Notes: a model not told the origin generated them from the letters alone. DNA of 48,857 bases from Pleurocapsa sp. MO_226.B13 (GCA_030064795.1 JASJEI010000024.1:1-48857), one strand, 5' to 3'. Positions 34,035 to 44,457 are shown, numbered from the stretch's first letter. Numbers and translations are program-made.

Positions 34035-36317
34035 ATGAAGTTATCTTTTTGGAAAAGTTTGCGATTTCGGATGCCTTTTCTTGTTTTGTCAGGTATCATC
34101 CCTTTTATTTTGGTAGCTATTTTTTATGGTACTGAAAATGCTGCCAAAAAAATTACTAAACAAGAGGAAGAAAATCTGATTCTGAAAACTAAGTTGTTAG
34201 CTGAAAACGTACAAGGCTGGAATGGATCGAATGTCTTAGCTTTACTCAATTTAAACAAGCAACCAGATATTGTCAATCCTAATCTCGAGAAACAAAATGT
34301 TATATTAGCAGAAATAGTTGAAACTTACAAACATCTGTATTTAGCACATACAATTAATTCCCAGGGATGGAATATAGCTCGTAGTGACGAAAACGAACTT
34401 AAATATTATGGAGACCGGAATTATTTTCAAGCTGCTGCCAACGGTAATCAAATTAACTATGAAACAGTAATTAGTCGTACTACCAAGAAGCCAGCTTTAT
34501 GTATGTCTACTCCTACTCGAAGCCAAGAAAAAATTATAGGAGTAAGTTCAATATGTACTGACTTAACTCTTTTAGCTAAACAAATAGATTTACTCAATTT
34601 TGGGGAAACAGGTTATGCCTTTCTTATCGATCGCAATGCCAATCTTTTAGCTCATCCTGACGAGGAATTACTTTCTGGAGAAAATTTAGTAAATCTTAGT
34701 CAATACCCACCAGTAAAAAATCTTTTAGAAGATCGAACAGGCAGTTTCGATTTTCAAGACGATCGCAATATTAAATGGGTTTCTTATAGCACTCGTTTAG
34801 ATAATGGTTGGTCTGTTGTGATTCTCCAACAAGAAGCAGAATTTCTTACCAGCAAAATTCAATTTCAAAATCTAGCGATTTTAATTAGTTCGATCGTCAT
34901 ACTAGGGGTTAGTGGTTTAACTTGGTTCTTAGCAAATCGTTTAATTAAGCCAATTAGAGATCTCAGTGATGCAGCAATTGATATCTCTGATGGTAAATTA
35001 GATCGAAAAGTAGAAATTAAGCAAGAAGACGAATTAGGAATACTCGGATCTTCTTTTAATCACATGGCAACTCAATTAAAAACTTCTTTTGAGGAATTAG
35101 AACAAGCCAAAGAAGAGGCTGTTACAGCTAATCTTGCTAAAGATCGGTTTTTAGCTAATATCAGCCACGAATTTCGTACTCCCCTCAATAGTGTTTTAGG
35201 TTACGCAAAAATACTAAAGAGAGATCCTTTTATAAATGCCGAGCAAGTTCACAAATTGAATACCATTTTAGGAAGTGGAACTTATCTCTTAACTTTGATT
35301 AACGACATTTTAGATTTTTCTAAAAGTAAATCAAGCAAAATGGAACTTCATATTACTGAGTTTGATTTGCCCGAATTTTTGAATTCTATTACTGGTATCG
35401 TTGAAAGTGAAGCAAGAGAAAAAGGATTACAACTAAGGACTGAATTTAACAATATACCCAGCACCATAAAAGCAGACCAAAAAAGATTAACACAGGTATT
35501 AATCAATCTTTTGAACAACGGAATCAAGTTTACATCTAGTGGTGTAATACTATTAAAGGTAAGTCTCATCAAAACAACTAAACATGATGATTTCCAATTA
35601 CAACAAAAATTGCGCTTTGAAGTAATCGATACTGGTACGGGAATAAGCAAACAAGAAATCAAAAAAATCTTTCAACCTTTTGGCCAAGCTGGGGACATAG
35701 AATCCAGATATATTGGTACTGGTTTGGGTTTAGCTATTAGCAAACAATTGGTAGAACTAATGGGAGGTAAACTACAGGTAAAAAGTAGATTGGGTCAGGG
35801 CTCTAACTTCTGGTTTGAGACTGTTTTTTGCCAAGAAAAAATTAACTCTAAGATCCAACCAAAACCAGGAATACAAACAATATCGGGTTACAAGGGAAGA
35901 AAACAAAAGCTGCTTGTAGTAGATGATAAACTAGAAAATCGTTCGCTATTGGTCAATATACTCGAACCAATAGGTTTTGAAGTATCAACTGCCAACAACG
36001 GCGAGGAGATGTTAAATCTTGTCGAGCGAGAAACACCTGACTTAATTTGCCTCGATTTGTTTATGCCTGTCAAAACAGGTTTTACCTCAGCCAAAAAACT
36101 ACGGCAAATGCCAAAATTTAATCATATCCCCATAATTGTTATATCAGCTACCTCTGTAACCGAAAGATTGCGAGACCTTCTTCCGTGTGAAGCATTTTTA
36201 AGCAAACCATTTGACGAAGATAGATTGCTAGATTTGTTGCAGCAATATTTACATTTAGAATGGATTTATGGGGAGTCTAAATCTGTTGCCAAATCGTTCA
36301 ATATGAGTCGTTTCTAA
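34035..36317 (+). CDS. Membrane hybrid histidine kinase with dCache-type sensor
   Basis: 760 residues. Membrane helix 1 (LVLSGIIPFILVAIFYGT), extracytoplasmic Cache-type sensor (about 34-280: YGDRNYFQAAANG, FGETGYAFLIDRNANLLAHP), helix 2 (LAILISSIVILGVSGLTWFL), HAMP (LIKPIRDLSDAAIDISDGKL), HisKA (H-box NISHEFRTPLNS), HATPase (INLLNNGIKFTSS, IDTGTGISKQEIK, GTGLGLAISK) and a receiver (VVDDKLENRS, phospho-Asp in ICLDLFMPVKTG). All catalytic boxes are present. The ligand is unknown; Cache domains bind small molecules such as amino acids or organic acids. No partner regulator is adjacent. Confidence 0.93.
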   Translation: MKLSFWKSLRFRMPFLVLSGIIPFILVAIFYGTENAAKKITKQEEENLILKTKLLAENVQGWNGSNVLALLNLNKQPDIVNPNLEKQNVILAEIVETYKHLYLAHTINSQGWNIARSDENELKYYGDRNYFQAAANGNQINYETVISRTTKKPALCMSTPTRSQEKIIGVSSICTDLTLLAKQIDLLNFGETGYAFLIDRNANLLAHPDEELLSGENLVNLSQYPPVKNLLEDRTGSFDFQDDRNIKWVSYSTRLDNGWSVVILQQEAEFLTSKIQFQNLAILISSIVILGVSGLTWFLANRLIKPIRDLSDAAIDISDGKLDRKVEIKQEDELGILGSSFNHMATQLKTSFEELEQAKEEAVTANLAKDRFLANISHEFRTPLNSVLGYAKILKRDPFINAEQVHKLNTILGSGTYLLTLINDILDFSKSKSSKMELHITEFDLPEFLNSITGIVESEAREKGLQLRTEFNNIPSTIKADQKRLTQVLINLLNNGIKFTSSGVILLKVSLIKTTKHDDFQLQQKLRFEVIDTGTGISKQEIKKIFQPFGQAGDIESRYIGTGLGLAISKQLVELMGGKLQVKSRLGQGSNFWFETVFCQEKINSKIQPKPGIQTISGYKGRKQKLLVVDDKLENRSLLVNILEPIGFEVSTANNGEEMLNLVERETPDLICLDLFMPVKTGFTSAKKLRQMPKFNHIPIIVISATSVTERLRDLLPCEAFLSKPFDEDRLLDLLQQYLHLEWIYGESKSVAKSFNMSRF

Positions 36318-36760
36318 CTAAGAGAGCATCCATAAAATAAAGATAAAAAAACGTAGGGTGGGCATTGCCATGTGTGCCGAAGGCAACAAATAATTTTTCT
36401 AATGCCCACCGCAATCCGTATTTAATGTATCGATCTATTTTTGGTGGGCAATGAGCAAGCTCGCAATGAGCGATCGAATCGCCATCGATACCAAATCCCA
36501 TTCTCAACACGGGAGTGGAATATGCTTCTTCCGTGATTGGACGGGGCTTACAAGGACTCGAATCGAATTCGAGTCACAGCCCCTCATATGCTGGGGACAC
36601 AAAGAGCATCCCTCATATGCGGAGCCCTAAAGGATTCCCTACGGTCACGGTATCCGTAATAGACGCGCTTTTTAGCCAAAAGCATTTCCTCCCGTCAAAA
36701 TCCACTTTTAAGTTGTCTTTTGTAAATAGTCTAAACCCTCCTATTAACTAAAGTCAGCTA
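36318..36760. repeat. 443-base spacer packed with inverted repeats
   Basis: No gene. Elements: GGTGGGCATT (36357-36366) with its complement at 36401-36410, and a third related copy near 36443; a hairpin with outer GGGGCT/AGCCCC and inner arms GACTCGAAT/ATTCGAGTC at 36543-36583; CTCATATGC words at 36583-36620; and an AGCCCTAAAGGA word shared with the foldback at 12492. These are typical dispersed repeats of cyanobacterial spacers. A mobile-repeat landing zone is the simplest reading. Confidence 0.6.
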
Positions 36761-37240
36761 ATGCTAGAAATTAAACCTATAGAGGAACATCAAATCGAAC
36801 AAGCCAAACAAGTCGTGCTAACTGTTTGTTTGGAAATTTGGCAAGGTGAAATATCTGAAGCAGATTTTAAACGTATCGATCCAATGTCCGATATCAACCA
36901 CGTTCAATCTCACTATTTCGATAATCGTGGTTTATTTCTAGTTTTGGCAGATGGCGATCGCGTGGTGGGGACTGGTGCAATTCGGCAATTAGAACCTAAA
37001 ATCTGCGAACTAAAACGAATGTGGTTTCTCAAACCATATCGGGGACGAGGATTAGGCAAGAAAATGACCCAAATACTTTTTGATTTTGCCAAAAAGCAAG
37101 AATATAAAAAAGTGAGGCTAGATCTTGCTAGTAAAGAAAGACAACCTCAGGCTGTGAGATTTTATCAGAAACTGGGTTTTTATCCAATCGACAGGTATAA
37201 CAATAGTCCCTGTACGGTATTTATGGAAAAAGTTTTATAA
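36761..37240 (+). CDS. GNAT-family N-acetyltransferase
   Basis: 159 residues. Motif A is MWFLKPYRGRGLGKKMTQIL, preceded by LVLADGDRVVGTGAIRQL and followed by YKKVRLDLASKERQPQAVRF and YQKLGFYPIDRYNNSPC. It is a typical small acetyltransferase; substrate unknown. Not related in an operon to its neighbours as far as seen. A HIP1-based terminator follows at 37274. Confidence 0.9.
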   Translation: MLEIKPIEEHQIEQAKQVVLTVCLEIWQGEISEADFKRIDPMSDINHVQSHYFDNRGLFLVLADGDRVVGTGAIRQLEPKICELKRMWFLKPYRGRGLGKKMTQILFDFAKKQEYKKVRLDLASKERQPQAVRFYQKLGFYPIDRYNNSPCTVFMEKVL

Positions 37241-37273
37241 TTGCTTGGCGATCGCCTCTATAGTAAAGAGAGT

Positions 37274-37290
37274 AAGCGATCGCTTTTTTT
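37274..37290 (+). terminator. HIP1-based intrinsic terminator
   Basis: AAGCGATCGCTT forms a 12-base perfect hairpin built on the HIP1 octamer and runs directly into a T7 run, 34 bases after the acetyltransferase stop. Confidence 0.5.
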
Positions 37291-37405
37291 ACTAGTTTGA
37301 ACCCAAGCTTCTGCTGAAAGATAGAAAAAGAACTCTCAGTGCTAGACACATTTATTAGCGATCCTTGTTGTAAACTAGATTTGGCTCACGATTGAGGTGG
37401 TAAAG

Positions 37406-37807
37406 ATGGAGATAGAATATCCAGAAGATTTAAAATACCTAGATACTCACGAATACGTTCGTTTTGATGGTGAAATCGCTACGATTGGAGTCAGTGCTTT
37501 TGCGCTCGATCAGTTAGGAGACGTGGTTTTTCTAGAGCTTCCTGAAGTGGGAGATGCGGTTGAAGTAGGAGAAACTCTAGGGACAATTGAGTCGGTAAAA
37601 GCAGTCGAAGATCTTTACCCGCCAGTTTCAGGTACAGTGATCGAGCGCAACGAAACCGCAATTGATGCGCCAGAAACCCTCGCTGAAGATCCTTACGGAG
37701 AAGGGTGGTTGATTAAGGTAAAGGTAGACGATCCCGATGACGAACTAGCAGATGCCCTCTCTGCTGCTGAATATCGCGCTCAGGTCGAAGGAATGGATAA
37801 TGATTAA
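37406..37807 (+). CDS. gcvH: Glycine cleavage system H protein
   Basis: 133 residues from ATG 37406 (GTG 37397 adds three). H protein carries the aminomethyl group on lipoic acid between the P, T and L proteins. The lipoyl Lys lies in [17 protein letters not shown] (Lys65), with [20 protein letters not shown] before it and [15 protein letters not shown] after. Length and motifs are normal. gcvP follows on the same strand but only after 446 bases. In cyanobacteria this system is central to photorespiration, recycling glycine. gcvT is not in the window. Confidence 0.95.
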   Translation: MEIEYPEDLKYLDTHEYVRFDGEIATIGVSAFALDQLGDVVFLELPEVGDAVEVGETLGTIESVKAVEDLYPPVSGTVIERNETAIDAPETLAEDPYGEGWLIKVKVDDPDDELADALSAAEYRAQVEGMDND

Positions 37808-38253
37808 TGGTTTATAGCCATCCTCGTTGAGTTGTAAAAATTGTCATCTCGATTGTTCTTTGTTATTAGTCTTTGGTCATTGGTTGTGGTTGCTGAATAA
37901 TTTAGGATTGCTACAGCATTTTGCACGACTAAGAACGTACATCGGGCAATTCAATTTGTGGAACAGCAGATAAATTAATCTGTGTTTATCTGTGTTTATC
38001 TGTGGACGCGATCGCCAGTTATCTCAGAGGTCAATGCAAACCGCTGTATATGTTTAATTTGAACTAAACATTCTTTTAATTTCAGCTTATTATCTATTAA
38101 TTGAACTAAGTCAATCAATTTTTGACAAATCCTCCCTCTTAATTGGGAAAATTTGTTAACCTTTATTACTAATCGCTAAGTAGAGTGGTTGCGTCTATTC
38201 AGACGGTAAGCCACTATTTTTTTAACTAGAATCAATCGATATTTTTCACTAAT
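37808..38253. other. 446-base gcvH-gcvP spacer
   Basis: No gene. It includes a TGTGTTTATC direct repeat (37981-38004), a HIP1 site and, at the end, a terminator-like hairpin before gcvP. I looked for a glycine riboswitch and saw no convincing match. A separate promoter for gcvP is likely. Confidence 0.4.
38184..38223 (+). terminator. Terminator-like hairpin in the gcvP leader
   Basis: AGTGG (38184-38188) pairs with CCACT (38211-38215) and an inner GCGTCT with AGACG, followed by a run of seven T. It sits 30 bases before the gcvP ATG. It could end gcvH transcription or act as an attenuator of gcvP. Confidence 0.6.
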
Positions 38254-41184
38254 ATGGTTAATCTAAACTTTGCTGTAGAGTCTCAGACTACAAAATTTCA
38301 GGCAAACAACACTTATCCAAGCTCCTCTAGTGAAACCACTTCATCTTTCGCCCAGCGTCATCTGGGAGTAGATGAGCAGCAGATCGAGCAGATGTTGCAA
38401 GTTTTGGGACTGGCTAGTTTAGATGAACTAATCGAGCAGACTGTTCCCGCAGCAATTCGCCTCGATCGCCCCTTGCAGTTACCCGAAGCCGAGAGCGAGT
38501 CCTCTGCTTTAGCTAAATTAAAAGCGATCGCCTCTAAAAATCAGGTTTATCGTTCTTTTATCGGCAGGGGGTACTATAACTGCATCACTCCTGCGGTAAT
38601 CCTGCGTAACGTATTAGAAAATCCTGGCTGGTACACTTCTTATACCCCCTATCAGGCGGAAATTGCCCAAGGCAGACTCGAAGCCCTGCTCAATTTTCAA
38701 ACGATGGTTATTGACCTGACGGGGTTAGAAATTGCTAATTCTTCGCTGTTAGATGAAGGGACGGCAGCAGCAGAAGCAATGAGCATGAGTTATGGCTTGT
38801 GCAAAACTAAAGCCAATGCTTTTTTTGTGGATGCGGGTTGTCACCCTCAGACGATCGAAGTAGTTAAAACTAGAGCCTTACCTTTGGGTATCGAAGTTAT
38901 TGTGGGAGATTATGCTAAATTTGACTTTGATACAGCGATTTTTGGCGCACTGCTCCAGTATCCTACTACCGACGGTACGATCGCAGACTATAGCTCTTTT
39001 ATCGAACGGGTACACGAAGCTAAGGCCCTCGCCACAGTAGCAGCAGATATTCTCAGTTTGGCTCTTTTAACACCTCCAGGAGAGTTTGGGGCTGATATTG
39101 CCGTAGGAAGTACTCAAAGATTTGGTGTCCCTTTGGGTTATGGTGGCCCTCATGCAGCCTATTTTGCTACCAAACAAAAATATCAACGACAAGTACCAGG
39201 ACGTATTGTCGGCGTTTCTAAAGATGTTAGCGGTAAACCTGCTTTACGTTTGGCCCTACAAACCAGAGAACAACACATCCGTCGCGAAAAAGCTACTAGT
39301 AACATTTGTACCGCTCAGGTTTTGCTCGCAGTAATCGCCTCAATGTATGGAGTGTATCACGGTGCAGCAGGAATTAAAGCGATCGCCCAAAGAGTGCATC
39401 GGTTGACGGCGACTTTAGCCGAAGGGTTAGAGGAATTAGGCTACAGTTTGGCTTCTAAGAACTTTTTCGATACCATTCGGGTGGAAACAGGAAATAAAAA
39501 AGCAGCCGATATTATTCAAATTGCAACCGAGCGTCAGATCAATTTGCGCTTTTTAGATACTAACGCGGTGGGTATTTCCCTAGATGAAACTACCAGCGAA
39601 CAAGATTTAATCGATTTGTGGCAAATCTTCGCCGATGATGCCAAATTACCTTTTGATGTGGCAAAATTACTCAACAGCCAACCGACTGCAATCGATCTTC
39701 AGCAACAGCGCACCAGTCCTTACTTAACCGACGAGGTATTTAATCGCTATCATTCTGAAACCAAATTATTACGCTATCTTCATCAACTAGAAACCAAAGA
39801 TATCTCTCTGACTACTTCCATGATCCCTCTGGGTTCCTGTACGATGAAGCTCAACGCCACAGCGGAAATGATTCCCGTAACCTGGTCAGAATTTGGTAAT
39901 CTTCATCCCTTTGCCCCCCTAGAGCAAGCCCAAGGCTATCAACAGCTATTTAAAGAATTAGAAGAGTGGTTGGGAGAAATTACGGGTTTTGCGGGGATCT
40001 CCCTGCAACCCAACGCAGGTTCACAGGGTGAATATGCAGGGCTACAGGTAATTCGCCAGTATCATCAATCCAGAGGAGAAGCACACCGTCATATCTGTCT
40101 GATTCCCGAGTCGGCCCACGGGACAAATCCCGCCAGTGCCGTAATGTGTGGTATGAAGGTGGTAGCGATAAAATGCGATCGCGATGGCAATATAGACCTC
40201 AAAGATTTACAAGCAAAAGCCCAGAAGCATCAGGATAATTTAGCAGCCCTAATGGTGACTTATCCTTCTACTCACGGTGTATTTGAAGCGGAAATCAAAA
40301 GCATTTGTGCGATCGTCCATCAATTTGGCGGACAAGTTTATATGGATGGGGCAAATATGAATGCCCAAGTAGGTTTGTGTCGTCCTGGAGACTTTGGGGC
40401 GGATGTCTGCCATCTCAATTTACATAAAACCTTTTGTATTCCTCATGGTGGGGGTGGCCCTGGGGTTGGCCCGATTGGCGTAATGCCTCATTTAGTACCG
40501 TTTCTACCTGTTACTCCCACCACACCCAACGATGCTCTACCTATTGGGCCTATTTCTGCTGCGCCTTGGGGTAGTGCCAGTATTTTAGTCATTTCCTGGA
40601 TGTATATCGCCATGATGGGTGCAGAAGGCTTGACTCAGGCGACTAAAGTGGCAATTCTCAATGCCAACTACATGGCTAAACGTCTCGAACCTTGTTACTC
40701 GGTATTGTTTAAAGGGGAATCTGGTTTTGTCGCCCACGAATGTATCATCGATTTACGCCCCTTGAAAAAACGCGCCCGTGTAGAGGTAGATGATGTAGCC
40801 AAAAGACTGATGGATTTTGGTTTTCATGCCCCTACCGTATCTTGGCCCGTAGTCGGCACGGTGATGATCGAGCCTACCGAAAGTGAATCCAAAGAGCAAC
40901 TAGACCGCTATTGTGAGGCAATGCTGGCAATCTATTCTGAAGCAGAAGCGATCACCTCTGGCGAAATAGATCCAGACGATAATCCTCTAAAAAATGCTCC
41001 CCATACTGCCGAGTCCCTAATTTGTGGTGACTGGTCGCATCCCTATACCCGCGAACAAGCAGCTTATCCCGCACCCTGGACAAAAGAACACAAATTCTGG
41101 ACACCTGTAGGTAGGATCGACAATGCCTATGGCGATCGCAATTTAGTTTGTTCCTGTGAGGGTATGGAAGCTTATCAAGATTAA
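38254..41184 (+). CDS. gcvP: Glycine dehydrogenase (decarboxylating), P protein
   Basis: 976 residues, the long single-chain P protein (alpha-beta fusion), PLP dependent. It decarboxylates glycine and passes the aminomethyl group to lipoyl-GcvH. The N-terminal half has the pseudo-PLP domain with [20 protein letters not shown] and GAADIAVGS-like [16 protein letters not shown]; the C-terminal half holds [20 protein letters not shown] and the PLP Lys725 in [21 protein letters not shown]-terminal [10 protein letters not shown] is usual. Full length, no damage. Expression with gcvH is functional but the long spacer with a hairpin argues for separate transcripts. Confidence 0.96.
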   Translation: MVNLNFAVESQTTKFQANNTYPSSSSETTSSFAQRHLGVDEQQIEQMLQVLGLASLDELIEQTVPAAIRLDRPLQLPEAESESSALAKLKAIASKNQVYRSFIGRGYYNCITPAVILRNVLENPGWYTSYTPYQAEIAQGRLEALLNFQTMVIDLTGLEIANSSLLDEGTAAAEAMSMSYGLCKTKANAFFVDAGCHPQTIEVVKTRALPLGIEVIVGDYAKFDFDTAIFGALLQYPTTDGTIADYSSFIERVHEAKALATVAADILSLALLTPPGEFGADIAVGSTQRFGVPLGYGGPHAAYFATKQKYQRQVPGRIVGVSKDVSGKPALRLALQTREQHIRREKATSNICTAQVLLAVIASMYGVYHGAAGIKAIAQRVHRLTATLAEGLEELGYSLASKNFFDTIRVETGNKKAADIIQIATERQINLRFLDTNAVGISLDETTSEQDLIDLWQIFADDAKLPFDVAKLLNSQPTAIDLQQQRTSPYLTDEVFNRYHSETKLLRYLHQLETKDISLTTSMIPLGSCTMKLNATAEMIPVTWSEFGNLHPFAPLEQAQGYQQLFKELEEWLGEITGFAGISLQPNAGSQGEYAGLQVIRQYHQSRGEAHRHICLIPESAHGTNPASAVMCGMKVVAIKCDRDGNIDLKDLQAKAQKHQDNLAALMVTYPSTHGVFEAEIKSICAIVHQFGGQVYMDGANMNAQVGLCRPGDFGADVCHLNLHKTFCIPHGGGGPGVGPIGVMPHLVPFLPVTPTTPNDALPIGPISAAPWGSASILVISWMYIAMMGAEGLTQATKVAILNANYMAKRLEPCYSVLFKGESGFVAHECIIDLRPLKKRARVEVDDVAKRLMDFGFHAPTVSWPVVGTVMIEPTESESKEQLDRYCEAMLAIYSEAEAITSGEIDPDDNPLKNAPHTAESLICGDWSHPYTREQAAYPAPWTKEHKFWTPVGRIDNAYGDRNLVCSCEGMEAYQD

Positions 41185-41381
41185 CTAAGAGAAATTCAAA
41201 GCTTAGGATCGCAGTTGTATAGCAGTCGAAGCAAAGGTTAAGACAATTAATATTTATCTCTCGCAAAGACGTTTACGCCCGTCGCATTGGGTGCAAAGAC
41301 ACAGAGAGTTAAAGGTGTCCTAATCTATAGTTCGGTTGCTATAAAAGAGACTAGCAGATATTACACAATCCCTATTTAACT

Positions 41382-41567
41382 TTATTTCTGGCGACTTTCT
41401 CTTAAGATACGTTCTTGCTCTTCTAATGGTGTTTGAGCGGGTACAATTATTGCATTAGGACGAGGACGGCTAGCAAACTCTTTCCAAGCTTCTTCATCTT
41501 CTCTATGTTCTAAGACATATTTTCTTAATTTATTTAATGGCATTTCTTTAAAGTTCAACAATCTCAT
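41382..41567 (-). CDS. DUF6887-type small protein
   Basis: 61 residues from ATG 41567 (an earlier in-frame ATG at 41585 is possible). Pattern NFKEMPLNKLRKYVLEHRED followed by EEAWKEFASRPRPNAIIVPA matches the DUF6887 type, a small helical protein seen in cyanobacteria with DUF6888. It overlaps the end of the upstream partner gene by 20 bases, so translation is coupled. Role unknown; an antitoxin-like or adaptor function is guessed from the pairing. Confidence 0.75.
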   Translation of the reverse strand: MRLLNFKEMPLNKLRKYVLEHREDEEAWKEFASRPRPNAIIVPAQTPLEEQERILRESRQK

Positions 41568-41739
41568 ACCTCCATTTACCATCATGAAAAATTGTTATTT
41601 CAATAGTTTCTTGCTCTCCTGCAATTATGAATATTTCTTCTCTATCCATATCATATCTAAACAAATAAATTGGTCGATAAAAATTAGATAGGTACTGACA
41701 GATAATTATTGCTTGCTGCATTTGATTAACTGTTGGCAA
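41548..41739 (-). CDS. DUF6888-type small protein
   Basis: 63 residues. IICQYLSNFYRPIYLFRYDM and EEIFIIAGEQETIEITIFHD then GKWRYEIVEL fit the DUF6888 type: a short beta-rich protein that occurs paired with DUF6887 in many cyanobacterial genomes, often in several copies. Here it is the first gene of the pair, and its stop lies inside the partner gene. No biochemical role is known. The start ATG 41739 follows AATATATTC-like AT-rich DNA. Confidence 0.75.
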   Translation of the reverse strand: MPTVNQMQQAIIICQYLSNFYRPIYLFRYDMDREEIFIIAGEQETIEITIFHDGKWRYEIVEL

Positions 41740-41807
41740 TATATTCTCCTATCTGAGCGCGATCGCCTAAAACATAAATCCTACAGTGTTGCCCACCTTA
41801 CTGTATT

Positions 41808-42443
41808 TCAAACAAGCAAATATCTTTGTGCCAATAAAGCAGCAGCAACGCGATCGCGCAGTGACAATTTGCTCAAAATTTGGGTAATGTAGTTTTTCAC
41901 CGTACCGATACTCAGATGCAGGGTTTGGGCAATTTCTTGATTGTTTTTTCCTTGTCCTACCAGCTTTAAGACTTCTAATTCTCTCGGACTAAGTTGCTTG
42001 AAAACATCGGTTGAACTAGGTGAGGTTGGTTTGAGATTGGCAAAAACTTTTGGAGCGATCGCCGAACTCAATTGAGAATAACCTTGGGCGACAGCACGAA
42101 TGGCGATCGCCATCTGTTCGGAAGACTTACGCTTAAGGATATAGCCCATTGCTCCAGCTTGTAAAGATTGCCAGACATATTCGTCATCCTCAAAGGTAGT
42201 CAAAATCAAAATTCGCAGCCAAGGATAACGTTGATGAATCTCGCGAGTAGCACTTACGCCATCACAAATAGGCATCCGTACGTCCATTAAAATTACATCT
42301 GGCTGCAATTGTTCGGTTAAGGCGATCGCCTCTTGTCCATTGCTAGCCTGTCCGACTACTTCTAAATCCTCTTCTGTGGCGAGTAAAGTAGCCAAACCCT
42401 GACGAAAAATATCTTGGTCATCTACCAGTAATAAGCTAATCAT
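41808..42443 (-). CDS. NarL/LuxR-type response regulator
   Basis: 211 residues. Receiver domain about 1-120 with the acidic pair DDQ (8-10) and phospho-Asp54 in DVILMDVRMPICDG; Thr-Lys region LTTFEDDEYVW and LKRKSSEQ present. C-terminal LuxR HTH: LSPRELEVLKLVGQGKNNQE, IAQTLHLSIGTVKNYITQIL. It should bind DNA when phosphorylated by the kinase encoded just before it; the genes overlap by ATGA (42440-42443). Targets may include the divergent secreted-protein gene at 43768, now broken. Confidence 0.94.
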   Translation of the reverse strand: MISLLLVDDQDIFRQGLATLLATEEDLEVVGQASNGQEAIALTEQLQPDVILMDVRMPICDGVSATREIHQRYPWLRILILTTFEDDEYVWQSLQAGAMGYILKRKSSEQMAIAIRAVAQGYSQLSSAIAPKVFANLKPTSPSSTDVFKQLSPRELEVLKLVGQGKNNQEIAQTLHLSIGTVKNYITQILSKLSLRDRVAAALLAQRYLLV

Positions 42444-43624
42444 CGCGGAATTACCACTAAAATTTTTGTTCCTCGATTTGGTAAGCTACTAATGTTTAAT
42501 TTACCGCCCAAACCTTGCACTCGTTCTCTCATTCCCTTTAAGCCCGAACCAAAAGTCGATGCAGCCAGATCGAAACCAATGCCGTCATCTTCTAAATTTA
42601 GAATAATCTCTTTGGAGGTGAATTTGCTCTGAAAGTAAACAGAAGAAGCGCGGGCGTGTTTTTGGATATTAATCAATCCTTCTTTAACTATGCAGTAGAT
42701 TTGATGATTAGTGGCAATTGGTAACTGAGGTAAGTCAATTTCCCAATAAATTTGTAAAGCGCGATCGCTCCTAATTTGTTCCATGAGATTACTTAAAGCG
42801 CGATCGAGATCGAAATTAGAATCCCGCATGGTTTTTACAGCATGACTGACATCTTCAATACACTGGCTAGAAAGCATTTTGGCAGTATCTAGAGCCATAG
42901 ATGCTTTCTGAGGATCGCGATCGCGTAATTTTTGAGCTACGGCTAATTGAATATCTAAGTTAGTCAGAGTATGCCCTAAAGAATCGTGAATATCGCGAGC
43001 AATACGAGTACGTTCTAAATCTGCTGCTAGAATTTCCACTTGTTCGGCTAAAGCTTCTGCTTTTTTACGGCTTTTGTATTCCGCACCAACTGCCGAGCTA
43101 AATAAAATTATAAAAATACTGACTGCAAGATAAATTCCCGAAGAGTAGATAAAAATCTTACTTAAACTATAAGAACCAAAACCAAAAGGCGGATTAAAAC
43201 CCACAGATCCCTCTAACTCTTGAATTTCAGAGACACAATCACTGATAACCCAAGCTATTCCCGCGATCGCAGCAGTCAAATAAGTTTTTTTAGCACCAAT
43301 TAAAAAAAAGCTTTTGGCAATATAGAGATAAAGTACCAAATCTAAACTGACACCCAGAAAATTGGCGCAGACCATTAATAGTACTGCTAATAGTACATAG
43401 GCTTGTCTCACGATTAAAGGGCGATCTAGAGGCAATGTCAAGCTTAAAGCTATGAAAATTCCGTAAAAAGCTAAGCTTAATGCCAAATTATTATTGCCAC
43501 TACTTATTCCCATTACCATATGAACTGCAAGAAACAGCCATTCTACGTAACGCAATTTCTTGAAGATTGAAGAGCATGAATTCGCCACTGGATTGGTAAA
43601 CATTGATGGGTTTGAATTAAACAA
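42440..43624 (-). CDS. DesK-type membrane sensor histidine kinase
   Basis: 394 residues. N-terminal five or six membrane helices (about 25-190) without a large external domain, coiled-coil linker (EALAEQVEILAADLERTRIA), HisKA_3 (RDIHDSLGHTLTNLDIQL with the phospho-His), and HATPase_c (EGLINIQKHARAS, LEDDGIGFD, GSGLKGMRERVQGLG). This is the NarX/DesK/LiaS type, which senses membrane state or stress. It pairs with the overlapping NarL-type regulator. The DesK comparison is by architecture only; the signal is unknown. Confidence 0.93.
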   Translation of the reverse strand: MFNSNPSMFTNPVANSCSSIFKKLRYVEWLFLAVHMVMGISSGNNNLALSLAFYGIFIALSLTLPLDRPLIVRQAYVLLAVLLMVCANFLGVSLDLVLYLYIAKSFFLIGAKKTYLTAAIAGIAWVISDCVSEIQELEGSVGFNPPFGFGSYSLSKIFIYSSGIYLAVSIFIILFSSAVGAEYKSRKKAEALAEQVEILAADLERTRIARDIHDSLGHTLTNLDIQLAVAQKLRDRDPQKASMALDTAKMLSSQCIEDVSHAVKTMRDSNFDLDRALSNLMEQIRSDRALQIYWEIDLPQLPIATNHQIYCIVKEGLINIQKHARASSVYFQSKFTSKEIILNLEDDGIGFDLAASTFGSGLKGMRERVQGLGGKLNISSLPNRGTKILVVIPR

Positions 43625-43767
43625 ACTACCAGTACCTTAAGTCAAATAAAGGGTTTTGAGAGCATGACTCTGGTCATGTTTTTTGGTGACTGGGGGGAAT
43701 TGGGAAACAAAATTTATCGAGATACTCTTTGAGAGACAGAGATTATTCCCCTTCGAGATTATTAGCC

Positions 43768-43892
43768 ATGAAACCCCTAATCAAAAATATTACCAAACTG
43801 ACATTAGCTGTAGCTGTAACTTGTTTATTAAATGAAATTCCAGTCTCTCAAGCTGCTAGCCAAGAAGTAAATCTCGATAGTTTATGTAATAA
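43768..43892 (+). pseudogene. 5' fragment of a secreted-protein gene cut by element A
   Basis: Starts MKPLIKNITKLTLAVAVTCL, a signal peptide with likely cleavage after VSQAASQ, then SQEVNLDSLCNN; the native sequence ends there because the left inverted end of element A begins at 43893. After that the frame reads 9 junk codons from the element. The 3' part is not found on the other side of the element. The gene is divergent from the two-component genes 143 bases away and may have been under their control. Confidence 0.65.
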
Positions 43893-44338
43893 CCCACATT
43901 CATCAGCCCCACAGATGAAGTGCGTCTGAAATCCGCCTTTGTATAGCAATGGAAAAATTTGGGTCGCTAAGGAATTTTTTGACAGTAACTGTCCCACTTA
44001 CGATAGTTGGACATAAAATCTTTCATGGTCTACGATAACCTTCTAGCAATCATTTCAGAAAAAACTGTCCCAGTAAAAGGCTAAAGCGGGACAAAGCGCC
44101 AAAAACTACTCTTATTCTTTAGACGCGATCGCTCGATAATTTTTCTCTTAAAACCAAAATCCTTTATTTACAAGGGTTATAGCACATGAATTTGGCTTAC
44201 CGACCAAAATTTCTCCGTTGCTATCCTAAAGCCAAATCGGGGTCAAACCATTCTGGAATCGGGAAAGGAAAAAGAATTGACTGAGGGAGGAAAAAAGTGA
44301 GAGGAAATTGCAACCGAAGGGATAGGTTAAAGGTCAGT

Positions 44339-44369
44339 CATTCTCATGAAGGGGTGCTTCATGAGAATG
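44339..44369. repeat. Left hairpin of element A
   Basis: 13-bp arms CATTCTCATGAAG and its complement around GGGTG. The right-hand hairpin at 46154-46182 has the same arm in the matching position. Read-in terminator, transposase binding site, or inner IS end are all possible. Confidence 0.6.
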
Positions 44370-44457
44370 GGGGAATAAGTAGCGAATTATCCAGAATGAT
44401 GCTCGGAAAATCAAGACAATTTTGATGGGTCAAAACTAGATAAATTGCTGAGCCAAA

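Noticed and set aside
36543..36583. tRNA fragment
   Set aside because: The T-arm-like sequence is a simple perfect hairpin of 41 bases with no anticodon or D arm.
37808..38253. Glycine riboswitch before gcvP
   Set aside because: No segment resembled the conserved core of the aptamer; only a terminator-like stem is visible.
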